64,000 bases of DNA, taken from an uncultured Dehalococcoidia bacterium (GTDB taxonomy: Bacteria; Chloroflexota; Dehalococcoidia; Lucifugimonadales; UBA3495). Made by a program: the position numbers and the translations under genes. Shown piece by piece: positions 43,983 to 52,346 of this stretch (the first letter of the stretch is position 1; the number at the start of each line of letters is the position of its first letter). The stretch is taken from contig OY282494.1 in NCBI GenBank assembly GCA_958296385.1, positions 2,517,537-2,581,536 on the forward strand, written 5' to 3'. The notes under the pieces are model-generated. The model saw nothing but the letters and a program-made list of their open reading frames with translations, was not told where the DNA came from and did not search any database.

Positions 43983-44448
43983 CGACCTACTGGACATCGC
44001 CCGCCGCCTGGGACAAGGCGATGCCGGCCAACCGCCCAACCAGACCGACCTGCGTCGGGCTATCAGCAGTGTCTATTACGCTCTGTTTCACGCCATCGCG
44101 CAAAGCAACGCTGACACCCTGGTCGGGGATGAGCCACGGCTCCGTGACCAAGTGGCCTGGCGTCAAGCCTACCGCGCTCTGGAACACAGCTATGCCAAAC
44201 GGCGCTGTCAGCAGGCACAGCTCAGTCCGCGGTTCTCCCCACCCGTTCAAGGCTTGGCTAGACATTTCGTCCATATCCAAAACCGTCGCCATCAAGCCGA
44301 TTACGACCCTATTGAAACTTTCGGCCGACATGATGTCTTATCCTCTATCACCGAGGCTGATGGCCATATCCGTGCTTTCCGGGCCGTACCGGCTTGGGAA
44401 CGCCGTGCCTTTGCGGTGTACATACTGATGCGTGAACGCCAGGACTGA
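43972..44448 (+). CDS. HEPN/UPF0332-like protein, diverged module copy 4
   Basis: 158 residues, the same length as copies 1-3, starting at a TTG (43972) inside the partner gene. The HEPN helix is LRRAISSVYYALFHAIAQS, followed by NADTLVG, AWRQAYRALEHSYAKRR and NRRHQADYDPIETFGR. The conserved NADTL and RALEH positions show common descent with the tandem array despite wide divergence. Function as for the others: probably an RNase-type toxin or its relative. Confidence 0.76.
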   Translation: MIADDLLDIARRLGQGDAGQPPNQTDLRRAISSVYYALFHAIAQSNADTLVGDEPRLRDQVAWRQAYRALEHSYAKRRCQQAQLSPRFSPPVQGLARHFVHIQNRRHQADYDPIETFGRHDVLSSITEADGHIRAFRAVPAWERRAFAVYILMRERQD

Positions 44449-44461
44449 ATCGCCAGCAGCT

Positions 44462-44929
44462 ATGTTTGCCCAACGTTTGCATCGGGCGGCTGTTTTTGCC
44501 GCTGTTTTAGCCCTGCTCATCCTGGCCGGATGTTCCGGTGGCGGCGCGTCGCAGTATGGGGGTGTTGCTGGTGGAGGTTCTGCCGGCGGCGATGTTTCCA
44601 TGCCGGCCGTAACCGTGCCGGCTTTGTCCGCGGCCGGGCAGGCTGGGGAGCGGGCGTTTAATGCCAACTGCGTGCTGTGCCATGGGGTCAACGCTGCTGG
44701 CACTAATCAGGGGCCGCCTTTGGTGCATCGGATTTACGAACCGGGGCACCATCAGGATTTTGCCTTTCGCAACGCGGTGCGGAATGGGGTGCCGGCGCAT
44801 CATTGGCAGTTTGGCGATATGCCGGCGCTGCCCAATGTGTCGGCGGATGACTTGGAGCGGATAATTTGTTACGTGCGGGAGTTGCAGCAGGCCAACGGCA
44901 TTTTTGAGGGGGAGCCGTGTCCGGGGTAG
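44462..44929 (+). CDS. c-type cytochrome lipoprotein
   Basis: 155 residues from the ATG at 44462. A GTG at 44432 would extend it inside the upstream gene. The signal peptide has a basic start and the hydrophobic run AAVFAAVLALLILAGC, in which LAGC is the lipobox, so the mature protein is lipid-anchored at Cys24. A Gly/Ser-rich linker leads to the single haem site CVLCH near 68, with Met in FGDMPALP as the likely sixth ligand. It is a small electron carrier and could serve the nearby molybdenum hydroxylase, although no direct evidence links them. Confidence 0.9.
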   Translation: MFAQRLHRAAVFAAVLALLILAGCSGGGASQYGGVAGGGSAGGDVSMPAVTVPALSAAGQAGERAFNANCVLCHGVNAAGTNQGPPLVHRIYEPGHHQDFAFRNAVRNGVPAHHWQFGDMPALPNVSADDLERIICYVRELQQANGIFEGEPCPG

Positions 44930-45032
44930 AGCCGCGCTCCGGTAGGGCTGATTGGGTAAAAGCGGCCGCTTTGCGCTATCATAGGGCTATTCGTTTCCAG
45001 GGCTACTCATTCCTAACAGCAGGAGGACTATC

Positions 45033-45296
45033 GTGGCCAGGGTTTTTGTGCCGACGATGCTGCAATCCGCTACCGGCGGCGTTAAAGAGGTGGAGGTTGA
45101 CGCGGGCAACGTGCGCCAGGTGATTGAACGTCTCGAGGAGCGGTTCCCTGGTATTGCCGACCGTCTGCTCGAGGATGACGATATTCGCCCCAACCTGGCG
45201 GTGGCCGTCAACGGCGAAGTGGCGCGGATGGGGCTGCTGGAGCGTGTCCGTGCGGATACTGAAATCCATTTTGTTCCCGCCATTGGCGGCGGCTAG
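45033..45296 (+). CDS. MoaD/ThiS-like ubiquitin-fold sulfur carrier
   Basis: 87 residues, GTG start 6-7 nt after AGGAGGA. Beta-grasp pattern ARVFVPTMLQSATGG...VRQVIERLEERFPG...NLAVAVNGE, ending in FVPAIGGG. The exposed C-terminal Gly-Gly is the site that is adenylated and turned into a thiocarboxylate. MoaD-type proteins give sulfur for molybdopterin and ThiS-type proteins for thiamine. The closeness to a molybdenum hydroxylase favours the former, but sequence alone does not decide. Confidence 0.88.
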   Translation: MARVFVPTMLQSATGGVKEVEVDAGNVRQVIERLEERFPGIADRLLEDDDIRPNLAVAVNGEVARMGLLERVRADTEIHFVPAIGGG

Positions 45297-45337
45297 GAAT
45301 GGCCTTTTGGTTCTCTGCTGAGAGTGACCGCGCGGAT

Positions 45338-45367
45338 GGGACAACACCGGGGGTTAGCGTTTATAAT
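45338..45367 (+). promoter_or_regulatory. promoter of the Uma2-like gene
   Basis: GGGACA (45338-45343), an 18-nt spacer and a perfect TATAAT (45362-45367), 37 nt before the ATG. Confidence 0.55.
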
Positions 45368-45404
45368 CGCCCCCGCCAGCCCGACGCCGAAACGGAGCCT
45401 CTAA

Positions 45405-46202
45405 ATGGTTGCTAAACTGAAGCCCCTTGCGCCGGTCCACCATCCGGATGACGACTGGTCGATATTCTATCCGGAAACGGACGGTATGCCCTTGCCTGAC
45501 GGAGAACATCAAGCCCCGCTGTATCGCGAGGTCGTTTATACCCTGGAGAACTACCTCAAACGCCATCCGCACATCGCGGTCAACGGCAATACGTTCATCT
45601 ATTACGAGATGAACAACCCCCGCCGTTCCGTGTCGCCCGACTGCTACGTTGCGCTTGGCGTGGACGTGGACGCCATTATGGAGCAGAACTCCTACGTCAT
45701 CTGGCGGGTGGGCAAGCAGCCGGATTTTGTGCTGGAAATCGCCTCGGAGTCCACTGCTCGCTACGACGAAAGGGGCAAGCGCCGGCTGTACGCGGGTATA
45801 GGCATCGGCGAGTACTGGCGCTACGACGCCACCGGCGGCCGGTTCTATCGCCGCCCGCTGGTGGGTGAGCGGCTGGTGAACGGCGAGTATCAGGAATTTC
45901 CGCTGCACGAGGAACCCGACGGGATGATTTGGGCGCACAGCCCTACGCTGGAGCTGGACTTGTGCTGGGAAAACGGACGGCTGCGCTTTTACGACCCGGT
46001 GGCCCAAGTCTGGCTGCGCAGCTATCCGGAGGAGCAAGAGCGGGCTGATTTTGCCGAGGCGCGGGCCGATTCTGCCGAGGGACTTGCCGCATCTGAACAG
46101 GCCGGGCGGCTGGTGGCTGAGGCGCGGGCCAGTTCCGCTGAGGCGCGCATCCGGGAACTGGAGGCGCAGCTGCGGCGGCAGGGTATTGACCCCGCCGGTT
46201 AG
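45405..46202 (+). CDS. Uma2-family (DUF820) PD-(D/E)XK nuclease-like protein
   Basis: A 265-residue protein. The core, about 35-200, has VNGNTFIYYEMNNPRRSVSPDCYVA and QPDFVLEIASESTARYDERGK, which supply the Asp and the ExxS(x)nK residues of the PD-(D/E)XK fold in Uma2 proteins. IGIGEYWRYDATGGRFY also matches the family. The last 60 residues form a coiled coil of repeats (ADFAEARADSAEGLAASEQ, then VAEARASSAEARIRELEAQL). Uma2 proteins are widespread, often in multiple copies, and their substrate is not settled. Confidence 0.9.
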   Translation: MVAKLKPLAPVHHPDDDWSIFYPETDGMPLPDGEHQAPLYREVVYTLENYLKRHPHIAVNGNTFIYYEMNNPRRSVSPDCYVALGVDVDAIMEQNSYVIWRVGKQPDFVLEIASESTARYDERGKRRLYAGIGIGEYWRYDATGGRFYRRPLVGERLVNGEYQEFPLHEEPDGMIWAHSPTLELDLCWENGRLRFYDPVAQVWLRSYPEEQERADFAEARADSAEGLAASEQAGRLVAEARASSAEARIRELEAQLRRQGIDPAG

Positions 46203-46211
46203 CCGCGCCAA

Positions 46212-46240
46212 TTGACCCGGCGTTGCCGTCGGGCTAGAAT
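46212..46240 (+). promoter_or_regulatory. promoter of the Nudix-GNAT pair
   Basis: TTGACC (46212-46217), a 17-nt spacer and TAGAAT (46235-46240), 33 nt before the Nudix start. Confidence 0.68.
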
Positions 46241-46272
46241 GGTGGCACTTTCAAGTTGGCGTATCTGTACTT

Positions 46273-46845
46273 ATGACCAATTCCACAACCCGGCCCGGCG
46301 ACGAACCTGACGCAACCGCGCGAAACATTGCGTACAATCGGTCGGCAACGCCGGCTGCCGCAATGCAGCAACCTCCGGCCGGCGAACGGGTGATTTCGGC
46401 CGGCGGGCTGGTGTTCCGGGAGATTGGCAATCACGTTGAGACGCTGTTGTGCGCGCGGACGCGGCCCGGTTTCCAGGGGGATGATGCGCCGCTGAGCTGG
46501 CGGCTGCCCAAGGGGACACCGGAGCCGGGGGAAAGCGTGGAGCAAACTGCTCAGCGCGAAGTACAGGAGGAGACCGGCGTGCAGGTCAACGTGCTGGCGC
46601 CGATTACCAGCATCCGGTACTTTTTTGTTGGGCATAACGATGGCGTGCGTTATGACAAGACCGTTTATTTTTACCTGATGGAGCCGCTGGGGGGCAGCAC
46701 CGCTGACCACGACGCCGAGTTTGACGTGGTGGAGTGGTGGGAGTACGGCCAGGCGCTGGAACTGCTGGAATACGACAACGAGCGCAGCGTGCTGCAAGAG
46801 GCGGCGGCGCTGATTGAATCCTACCGGGCGAGCCCGCAGCCATGA
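46273..46845 (+). CDS. Nudix hydrolase
   Basis: 190 residues. The Nudix box reads GTPEPGESVEQTAQREVQEE followed by TGV, matching GX5EX7REUXEEXGU at about residues 79-101. The N-terminal 38 residues are extra and low-complexity. The remainder (VISAGGLVFREIGNHVETLLCAR) fits small Nudix enzymes that hydrolyse nucleoside diphosphates linked to another group. Its stop overlaps the GNAT start (ATGA). The substrate is unknown. Confidence 0.93.
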   Translation: MTNSTTRPGDEPDATARNIAYNRSATPAAAMQQPPAGERVISAGGLVFREIGNHVETLLCARTRPGFQGDDAPLSWRLPKGTPEPGESVEQTAQREVQEETGVQVNVLAPITSIRYFFVGHNDGVRYDKTVYFYLMEPLGGSTADHDAEFDVVEWWEYGQALELLEYDNERSVLQEAAALIESYRASPQP

Positions 46846-47465
46846 CCACCGCTACCGTCCTCAAGGGGGTGCGCATCCTGCTGCGGGGCAAGCGGATGCA
46901 GGATGCTGAGCTGGATTACATCTGGCGCAGCGACCCGGAGATTGCGCGGCTGGACGCCTCTTATCCGCTCACGATGAAGTACGAACGGTACTTGAAGCTG
47001 TTTGAGGACCAGATTCGCTGGCCGACCCCCGGCTCGCATCATTTTGCAATTGAGGCGGCCGGCGGCAAGTTCATCGGCAACTGTATGTATTACGATTTGG
47101 ACAGCCTGTCCAAAGAGGCGGAGCTGGGCATTGTCATCGGCGATCGGGATTACTGGAGCGGCGGCTACGGGTACGACGCGGTGGTTACGCTGCTGCACCA
47201 TATGTTTGACGACCTGCGGTTGCAGCGGGTGTACCTGCATACCCTGGACTGGAATCACCGGGCGCGGAAGTGCTTTGAGCGTTCCGGGTTCAATGCGGTG
47301 CGCGAAGTGCGGCGGATGTCCCACACTTTCATCCTGATGGAAGTGCTGCGGGAGGATTGGGACAGCGCCGCGGCGGAACGCCTGGCGCAGCGGCAGCGGT
47401 ATCTGGACGAGCGGGGCGGCGTCCCCGTATGCGGCGATGACGCAGTTGGCGCGGGCGCAGTCTGA
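46842..47465 (+). CDS. GNAT-family N-acetyltransferase
   Basis: 207 residues. The fold is recognisable from RMQDAELDYIWRSDPEIARL, AELGIVIGDRDYWSGGYGYDA (acetyl-CoA-binding region with the xxGxGYG loop), and VYLHTLDWNHRARKCFERSGF, typical of RimJ/RimL-like enzymes. Translationally coupled to the Nudix gene. Acceptor unknown. Confidence 0.92.
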   Translation: MTTATVLKGVRILLRGKRMQDAELDYIWRSDPEIARLDASYPLTMKYERYLKLFEDQIRWPTPGSHHFAIEAAGGKFIGNCMYYDLDSLSKEAELGIVIGDRDYWSGGYGYDAVVTLLHHMFDDLRLQRVYLHTLDWNHRARKCFERSGFNAVREVRRMSHTFILMEVLREDWDSAAAERLAQRQRYLDERGGVPVCGDDAVGAGAV

Positions 47466-47514
47466 GCGGCGGCGCGTTATCAGCCGCCGGGCCGGTGGAG
47501 ACGCTGGAGTCAGT

Positions 47515-48234
47515 TTATAATGCGGCGGCGGCCCGGGCTGCTGCGATGGTGACGTCCCCGGTGTACAGCGCGCGCCCGATGATGGCCGCCTCAGCCCCGG
47601 TTGCGACCAATCGGGCCACGTGTTCCGCAGCTCCCACGCCGCCGGCCGACAGGACTTGCAAGCCGCTGGCCCGCACCAGCGCGGCGGTGGCATCGTAGTT
47701 GGGTTCCTCCAGCGTGCCGTCGCGGGAGATGTCGGTGTAGAGCAGACGCGCCACGCCTAATTGGGCCATGCGGCCGGCCAACTCGGTGGCGGTTATTGCG
47801 GATGTTTCAGTCCAACCCCGGATGGCTACCAGACCGTCGCGGGCGTCCAGGGCTACGATGACGCGTTCGCTGCCAAAGCGCCGGCACAAATCCTCTACCA
47901 GCTCCGGGTTGGAAACGGCGGCGGTGCCGATTACCACGCGGGCGGCGCCGGCGTCGAGCAGGGTTGCTGCGGTGTCGGCGGTGCGGATGCCGCCGCCTAC
48001 TTGCACGGGGATGCTCAACCGGCCGGCGATGGCGGCGATGGCGGCCAGGTTGGCCGGGTTGCCGGTGTGTGCGCCGTCCAGGTCAACGATGTGCAGGCGC
48101 TGGCCGCCCTCCGCCTGCCACCGCTCGGCGATGGCCAGCGGGTCGTCGGAGAAAACCGTTTCCCGTTCGTAGTCGCCCTGATAAAGGCGCACTACGTTGC
48201 CGCCGCGCAGGTCAATTGCCGGTATGACTTCCAT
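47515..48234 (-). CDS. hisA: phosphoribosylformimino-5-aminoimidazole carboxamide ribotide isomerase
   Basis: 239 residues with the (beta-alpha)8 barrel of HisA: MEVIPAIDLRGGNVVRLYQG (catalytic Asp8), VDLDGAHTG, QVGGGIRT, and LLYTDISRDGTLEEPNYD with the second catalytic Asp, then LSAGGVG. It performs the Amadori rearrangement of ProFAR in histidine synthesis. Third gene of the run PduO-hisH-hisA. The 71-bp gap from hisH suggests co-transcription. Confidence 0.97.
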   Translation of the reverse strand: MEVIPAIDLRGGNVVRLYQGDYERETVFSDDPLAIAERWQAEGGQRLHIVDLDGAHTGNPANLAAIAAIAGRLSIPVQVGGGIRTADTAATLLDAGAARVVIGTAAVSNPELVEDLCRRFGSERVIVALDARDGLVAIRGWTETSAITATELAGRMAQLGVARLLYTDISRDGTLEEPNYDATAALVRASGLQVLSAGGVGAAEHVARLVATGAEAAIIGRALYTGDVTIAAARAAAAL

Positions 48235-48305
48235 AATCCGAGGGATTGCCCCTATCTGAAATTGCCGCTACCCGAAATTGCCTCTATCCGAACCGGAGCG
48301 CCGGG

Positions 48306-48947
48306 CTAAACCGGAACGCCGGCGGCTTGCTGGACGAAGTTGGCGTAGATGCGCAGGCCGTTGGCGCCGCTTTTCTCCGGGTGGAATTGGGTTGCCACCA
48401 CGTTGGCGCGGGCGTAAATGCTGCAAAACGCAACGCCGTAGTCGGTTACGCCGGCCACGTGTTCCCGCTGCGCCGGGTCAGCGTAGTAGCTGTGGACGAA
48501 GTAGAAGTGGCTGTCTTGCGGGATGCCGGCCCAGAGGGGGTTGTCGGTTTGGAAGCTTACGGTGTTCCAGCCCATGTGCGGCACTTTCAGGCCGGCGGGC
48601 AGGCGGCGCACTCGTCCCGGCACCAGGCCGATGCAGTCGGCGTCGCCCTCGTCGGTGGCCTCCAGCAGGAGCTGCAAGCCGAGGCACACGCCCAGGAAGG
48701 GCCGGCCGCTGGCGATGTAGTCCAGCAGGGGATCGACCAGGCCCCGGGCTTGCAGGGCTGCCATCGCCGCCGGGCCGGAGCCGACGCCGGGGAGGATTAC
48801 CGCGTCCGCCGAGGCGAGGCGGGATGGGTCGGCGGTTACGCTGGGGGTTACGCCGGCTTTCTCTACCGCGCGGGCCACGCTGCGGAGGTTGCCGGATTCG
48901 TAGTCGATGACGACGATGTTTATGTCGGATGGCGGCGGGTTGGGCAT
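48306..48947 (-). CDS. hisH: imidazole glycerol phosphate synthase, glutamine amidotransferase subunit
   Basis: 213 residues from ATG 48947. A TTG at 48983 would overlap the upstream gene and is unlikely. Type I amidotransferase triad: Cys in GRPFLGVCLGLQLLLEA, then His and Glu in VVATQFHPEKSG. It opens IVVIDYESGNLRSVARAVEK. With HisF, not in the window, it makes the imidazole ring of histidine from PRFAR and glutamine. It starts 7 bp after the PduO stop and therefore belongs to its transcript. Confidence 0.97.
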   Translation of the reverse strand: MPNPPPSDINIVVIDYESGNLRSVARAVEKAGVTPSVTADPSRLASADAVILPGVGSGPAAMAALQARGLVDPLLDYIASGRPFLGVCLGLQLLLEATDEGDADCIGLVPGRVRRLPAGLKVPHMGWNTVSFQTDNPLWAGIPQDSHFYFVHSYYADPAQREHVAGVTDYGVAFCSIYARANVVATQFHPEKSGANGLRIYANFVQQAAGVPV

Positions 48948-48954
48948 GGCGGGT

Positions 48955-49548
48955 TCAGGCCCGCTCGCCGGTGGCGCGCTCAATGGGAATCTCCCGGTCG
49001 TGATAGCGGGCCAGCACGAACAGCAAATCGCCCAGCCGGTTCAGGTAGGCCAGGATGAGATTGTTGGTCAGGCCGCCGACCTCGGCCAGCGCAACTACGC
49101 GGCGCTCGGCGGTTCGGATGACGGTGCGCGCCGAATCCATTGCCGACGATGACGCCGTGCCGCCGGGCAGGATAAACACGTTGGGCATCTGGAAATGGGT
49201 TTCCAGCTCGTCGATTATCTCCTCGAGGCGGTCAACCATCGCCTCGGTAACCGGGGTGAAATGCTGGTGAAAGAGGTCGTACTTGTCGGGGTCGGTGGCC
49301 AGCTCAGCGGCAACGGTGAACAACTCGCGCTGCAAGTCGCGCAGGATGTCCTTAACCTTGTCGTCATCGGTCAGGGCGCGGGCCAGCCCCATCAGGCTGA
49401 CGGCCTCATCGGTAATGCCGTAAGCCTCGGTGTGGGGGTTGGCCTTGGAAACGCGGCCGCCGTAAAGCAGGCTGGTTTCGCCCTGGTCGCCATACTTGGT
49501 ATAAACCCGCTTGCGGCGCGGCGAGGATGATGCTGATGATGTGCTCAT
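48955..49548 (-). CDS. corrinoid adenosyltransferase, PduO type
   Basis: 197 residues, all-helical ATP:cob(I)alamin adenosyltransferase. Motifs are VYTKYGDQGETSLLYGGRVSK (nucleotide-binding N-terminus) and SSAMDSARTVIRTAERRVV with LNRLGDLLFVLAR. It attaches the 5'-deoxyadenosyl group to cobalamin. The first 13 residues are Ser-rich and probably disordered. Its grouping with two histidine genes is probably a lineage-specific gene order and not a shared pathway. Confidence 0.95.
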   Translation of the reverse strand: MSTSSASSSPRRKRVYTKYGDQGETSLLYGGRVSKANPHTEAYGITDEAVSLMGLARALTDDDKVKDILRDLQRELFTVAAELATDPDKYDLFHQHFTPVTEAMVDRLEEIIDELETHFQMPNVFILPGGTASSSAMDSARTVIRTAERRVVALAEVGGLTNNLILAYLNRLGDLLFVLARYHDREIPIERATGERA

Positions 49549-49641
49549 AATGCGGTACTCCCGTCGCCGGGTTGCGGCGCCGGACTATTTTAGCACCGCA
49601 ACGGCGGCGGCGCTATGCCGGGGGGGATCATGACTGCCCGG

Positions 49642-50811
49642 TTACAAGTTGACTTCCTCAAAGCGCAAATCGCCGCCAGCGAGGTAAAACTCAACGTACT
49701 TCAAGGGGTAGGCAAGGTTTTGGTTAGTTTGGTCAAAGCGTTGTTTTGCCCTGGCAAATTCCCGGAGGGCTCTTGATGCTGCTCTGGTAGCGGGCCGTTT
49801 GGCGATTAGCACGGGCTGGATGTCGCAGGGGCGGTTGGGGATGTAGTATTGGGCAATCCAGTCAATGTAGCGCTGGATTTGGGCTGTGTTATCGGATGTG
49901 GCCGTTACTGCTTTGAGTTCTATCGGGATCAGTATTCGTTGGCCGCTGGCGATAATGGATGCCATGACGTCAATCCTTTGCATACCAACGCCGCAGGATA
50001 CTTCATTGCCCAGCCACTCAACTTCGCCGGCGCCAATGAGACTATCGTCCAGGCTGGCGTTGCTGCCGCGACCGATGTTTTGCATAATATACGCTTGCAG
50101 ATGGGCCTCAAATGATTGCCCGGCCCGGTATTTTGCAATCAACCGGGGCAAAAGATTTATCTCTACTTGGCGTCCCCGGTAATCCGGCGGGTTTGCGTTC
50201 TCGGTGGTTATCCTCTGATTTGCCAGGTCAAAAGCAAAAGATTTTCCGTTAAAGTCCAGCGAGTTCCTGTTGTTTTTGTTCCGGATAAGTTGGGTAAGGC
50301 GTTCGGCCTCGTATGACGTTATCATCGTGTTGCCGCGATTGCCCTTGAGCTTGCGGTAAATCAAACTCCACAGCATCTGGCTAGGGGATGCGATGTTTTG
50401 GATTTCGTCCAGGGCCTCCCACTCGGTTACGCCCTCGGCATAGACCGTATCCGGCTCAATCAGGATACGAAAAGTTAGCGACTTTCCCAGACGGGATTTA
50501 AGGTATTGCTGGTCGTCGTTATCGTCGAGGAAAATTAAGTCGTGGGCGGCTTTGAATATGCCGAAAAACTTGCCCTCGGCTATGGAGAATCGCTGGCTCT
50601 GTTGCAAGTAAAAGATGATGCCGTCCCCTTGCCGGATTCGGCAGCCGTCGGCAATCATCGATACTAGATTGTTCTCCGTAGTGTGCCAAAGGCCGGTAGT
50701 GGCGGAATCATTGAAATCAACCCGATTACCCCCGGCGCCGGTGCCGGCGAAAAGGTATTGCAAGTGCAGGGGGAAAGTCGTTGCATCAACGATAAAGACG
50801 TGGGTAGTCAT
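49642..50811 (-). CDS. type II restriction endonuclease-like protein (PD-(D/E)XK)
   Basis: 389 residues. The C-terminal third carries a PD-(D/E)XK-type site: QRIDVMASIIAS followed by RILIPIELKAVTA, with Asp in the first and Glu-x-Lys in the second strand, then QIQRYIDWIAQYY. The N-terminal half has FIVDATTFPLHLQYLFAGTG and looks like a target-recognition region. The frame is open further upstream to 51018, but ATG 50811 with GGAGACGG before it overlaps the methyltransferase stop (ATGA). The companion methyltransferase makes a restriction role likely. No close family recognised. Confidence 0.78.
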   Translation of the reverse strand: MTTHVFIVDATTFPLHLQYLFAGTGAGGNRVDFNDSATTGLWHTTENNLVSMIADGCRIRQGDGIIFYLQQSQRFSIAEGKFFGIFKAAHDLIFLDDNDDQQYLKSRLGKSLTFRILIEPDTVYAEGVTEWEALDEIQNIASPSQMLWSLIYRKLKGNRGNTMITSYEAERLTQLIRNKNNRNSLDFNGKSFAFDLANQRITTENANPPDYRGRQVEINLLPRLIAKYRAGQSFEAHLQAYIMQNIGRGSNASLDDSLIGAGEVEWLGNEVSCGVGMQRIDVMASIIASGQRILIPIELKAVTATSDNTAQIQRYIDWIAQYYIPNRPCDIQPVLIAKRPATRAASRALREFARAKQRFDQTNQNLAYPLKYVEFYLAGGDLRFEEVNL

Positions 50812-51692
50812 GACCGTCTCCGGCCAAGTTTCTGGAATAGCACGATGTATTCGTGCTTGAAAATGTAGAAGCCGTTGGCCAGTGCGCGGTAGCGCCAGAG
50901 GTGTTCCTGGTTTCGTTTGGCCCGGTTGTTGACCATGTTTTTGACGATGATGCTTTTCAGGCGCAGCTTTTTTGATTCCAGCATCCGGGCGGTGAGCAGG
51001 CTTTGCAGGGGCACCCACTCGCTGTTCTGGTAGATGTCGCCGATGACTACGGCCAGATGTCTGCCCGGTTCCAGAAATTCGGACAGCGAGCGGTACACTT
51101 CGAGGAATCGTTCCAGAAAATGTTCTACGTCCGGGCAGTTGCTTAAGTCGGCCGGGTCGCTGCTGAAGTTGATGATGTTGTGGTAGGGCGGGTGCATTAT
51201 CAGAAACTGGACGCCGGATTTGCCCATACCGTCCAGTCGCTTTTGCACCTCCCGCGCCACGGCGTCGGACGAGCTGTCGCCGACGATAATCGGTTGTTCA
51301 TCAAAAGGACTGGCGTCCAGATTGGGGCCGGGCGCAGCGCCGTTGTCAAACAAAACCATCCGGTCTTGCCGGATGTGCTGCTCGGCCTGGACGGCTACGG
51401 TCGGCGAGAGTTCTACTCCGATGTAGCGGCGGCCCAGGCGGTTGGCTTCAATTGCGGTGGTGCCGCTGCCGGCGAAAGGGTCAAGCACGACGTCGCCGGC
51501 TTTGGTGAAACGGCGCAGCAGCTGGTTGGGTATCTGCGGGATAAAGTTGCCGTGATAGCCGGCCTGATGCGCCCCGCTGGAATCGCGGGCGTCCAGCAGC
51601 CACAGGCTGTCGGTAAGCAGGTCGTCGTACTGCTGCCAGTTGGACAGGTCGAGGTCGTTCACCCGGTTGGAGCGGCGGTTTGATGCGGTCAT
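50808..51692 (-). CDS. DNA methyltransferase (N4-cytosine/N6-adenine, type II)
   Basis: 294 residues from ATG 51692. SAM-binding motif GDVVLDPFAGSGTTAIEANR at about 66-85, which precedes the catalytic motif FLIMHPPYHNIINFSSDP near 165, so the motif order is that of the permuted beta-type amino-methyltransferases. ALANGFYIFKHEYIVLFQK ends the domain. It protects the site cut by the coupled endonuclease. The pair is transcribed on the minus strand. Confidence 0.92.
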   Translation of the reverse strand: MTASNRRSNRVNDLDLSNWQQYDDLLTDSLWLLDARDSSGAHQAGYHGNFIPQIPNQLLRRFTKAGDVVLDPFAGSGTTAIEANRLGRRYIGVELSPTVAVQAEQHIRQDRMVLFDNGAAPGPNLDASPFDEQPIIVGDSSSDAVAREVQKRLDGMGKSGVQFLIMHPPYHNIINFSSDPADLSNCPDVEHFLERFLEVYRSLSEFLEPGRHLAVVIGDIYQNSEWVPLQSLLTARMLESKKLRLKSIIVKNMVNNRAKRNQEHLWRYRALANGFYIFKHEYIVLFQKLGRRRS

Positions 51693-51896
51693 CTTGCAAC
51701 GAATCCGGCGCGGCGTAATTTGTCGGTCGGGCTGCCGCACTGCGCCCGCCATGTAGCCATGCAATCTTTACGCCTGTCAACACGGCGGCGGCCGGTCATC
51801 CGGCAAGCCGTCATCCCGGCCCGGCGGCGGTCCTGTCCTTGCGCCGGTTGGCTGGCGCCGTTAGGATAGGCGCATTGGGATTGGGCGGTTATTGCT

Positions 51897-52283
51897 ATGC
51901 ACCATTGGGCTGTTGGCGGCGATATTTACATTGGCTGGCCTGACCACGGGGTCGCGGAACGCCGCTATACTATCGTGGAGCTGGACTTGTTTGGCAAGGT
52001 GCTGCGGGGGCGGGTTACCGACGGCGAACGGCAAGGCGGGTTTATGGTCATCTTTGACTGCCCCGACGTCATTCTGGAGCAACTGGCGGAGCAGGCAACC
52101 GGCGCCGTCGGTTTCCGCGTCATCGTATCCAACCTGCGAACCAGCATTGACGGCGCCGTCGTGCGCAGCTTTGACTACGAGTGGTATCCGACGCCGGAAT
52201 ACGCGGAGCGCCCGCACGCGCTGGCAACCGCTCTGGCCGGCCTGTACGAAAGCATCGCCCCCGGCCAGACCGAATCGGATTGA
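51897..52283 (+). CDS. hypothetical protein (128 aa)
   Basis: Frame with balanced amino-acid composition (VELDLFGKVLRGRVTDGER, VGFRVIVSNLRTSIDGAVVR) suggesting a small beta-rich cytoplasmic protein. No ribosome site is evident before the ATG, and no motif is recognised. Its last codons run into the first of the 14-bp tandem repeats before alaS, and the TGA is inside the repeat. Confidence 0.5.
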   Translation: MHHWAVGGDIYIGWPDHGVAERRYTIVELDLFGKVLRGRVTDGERQGGFMVIFDCPDVILEQLAEQATGAVGFRVIVSNLRTSIDGAVVRSFDYEWYPTPEYAERPHALATALAGLYESIAPGQTESD

Positions 52284-52346
52284 CGCTATCGGATTGATGC
52301 TATTAGATTGACGTTATCTGATTGACGTCGTTGGATTGACGCTGTA
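52277..52346. repeat. five tandem 14-bp repeats, consensus GGATTGACGCTATC
   Basis: Units start at 52277, 52291, 52305, 52319 and 52333. Each keeps GATTGA followed by (C/T)G, i.e. a -35-like TTGAYG hexamer every 14 bp. The fifth unit supplies the TTGACG of the alaS promoter. Confidence 0.9.
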
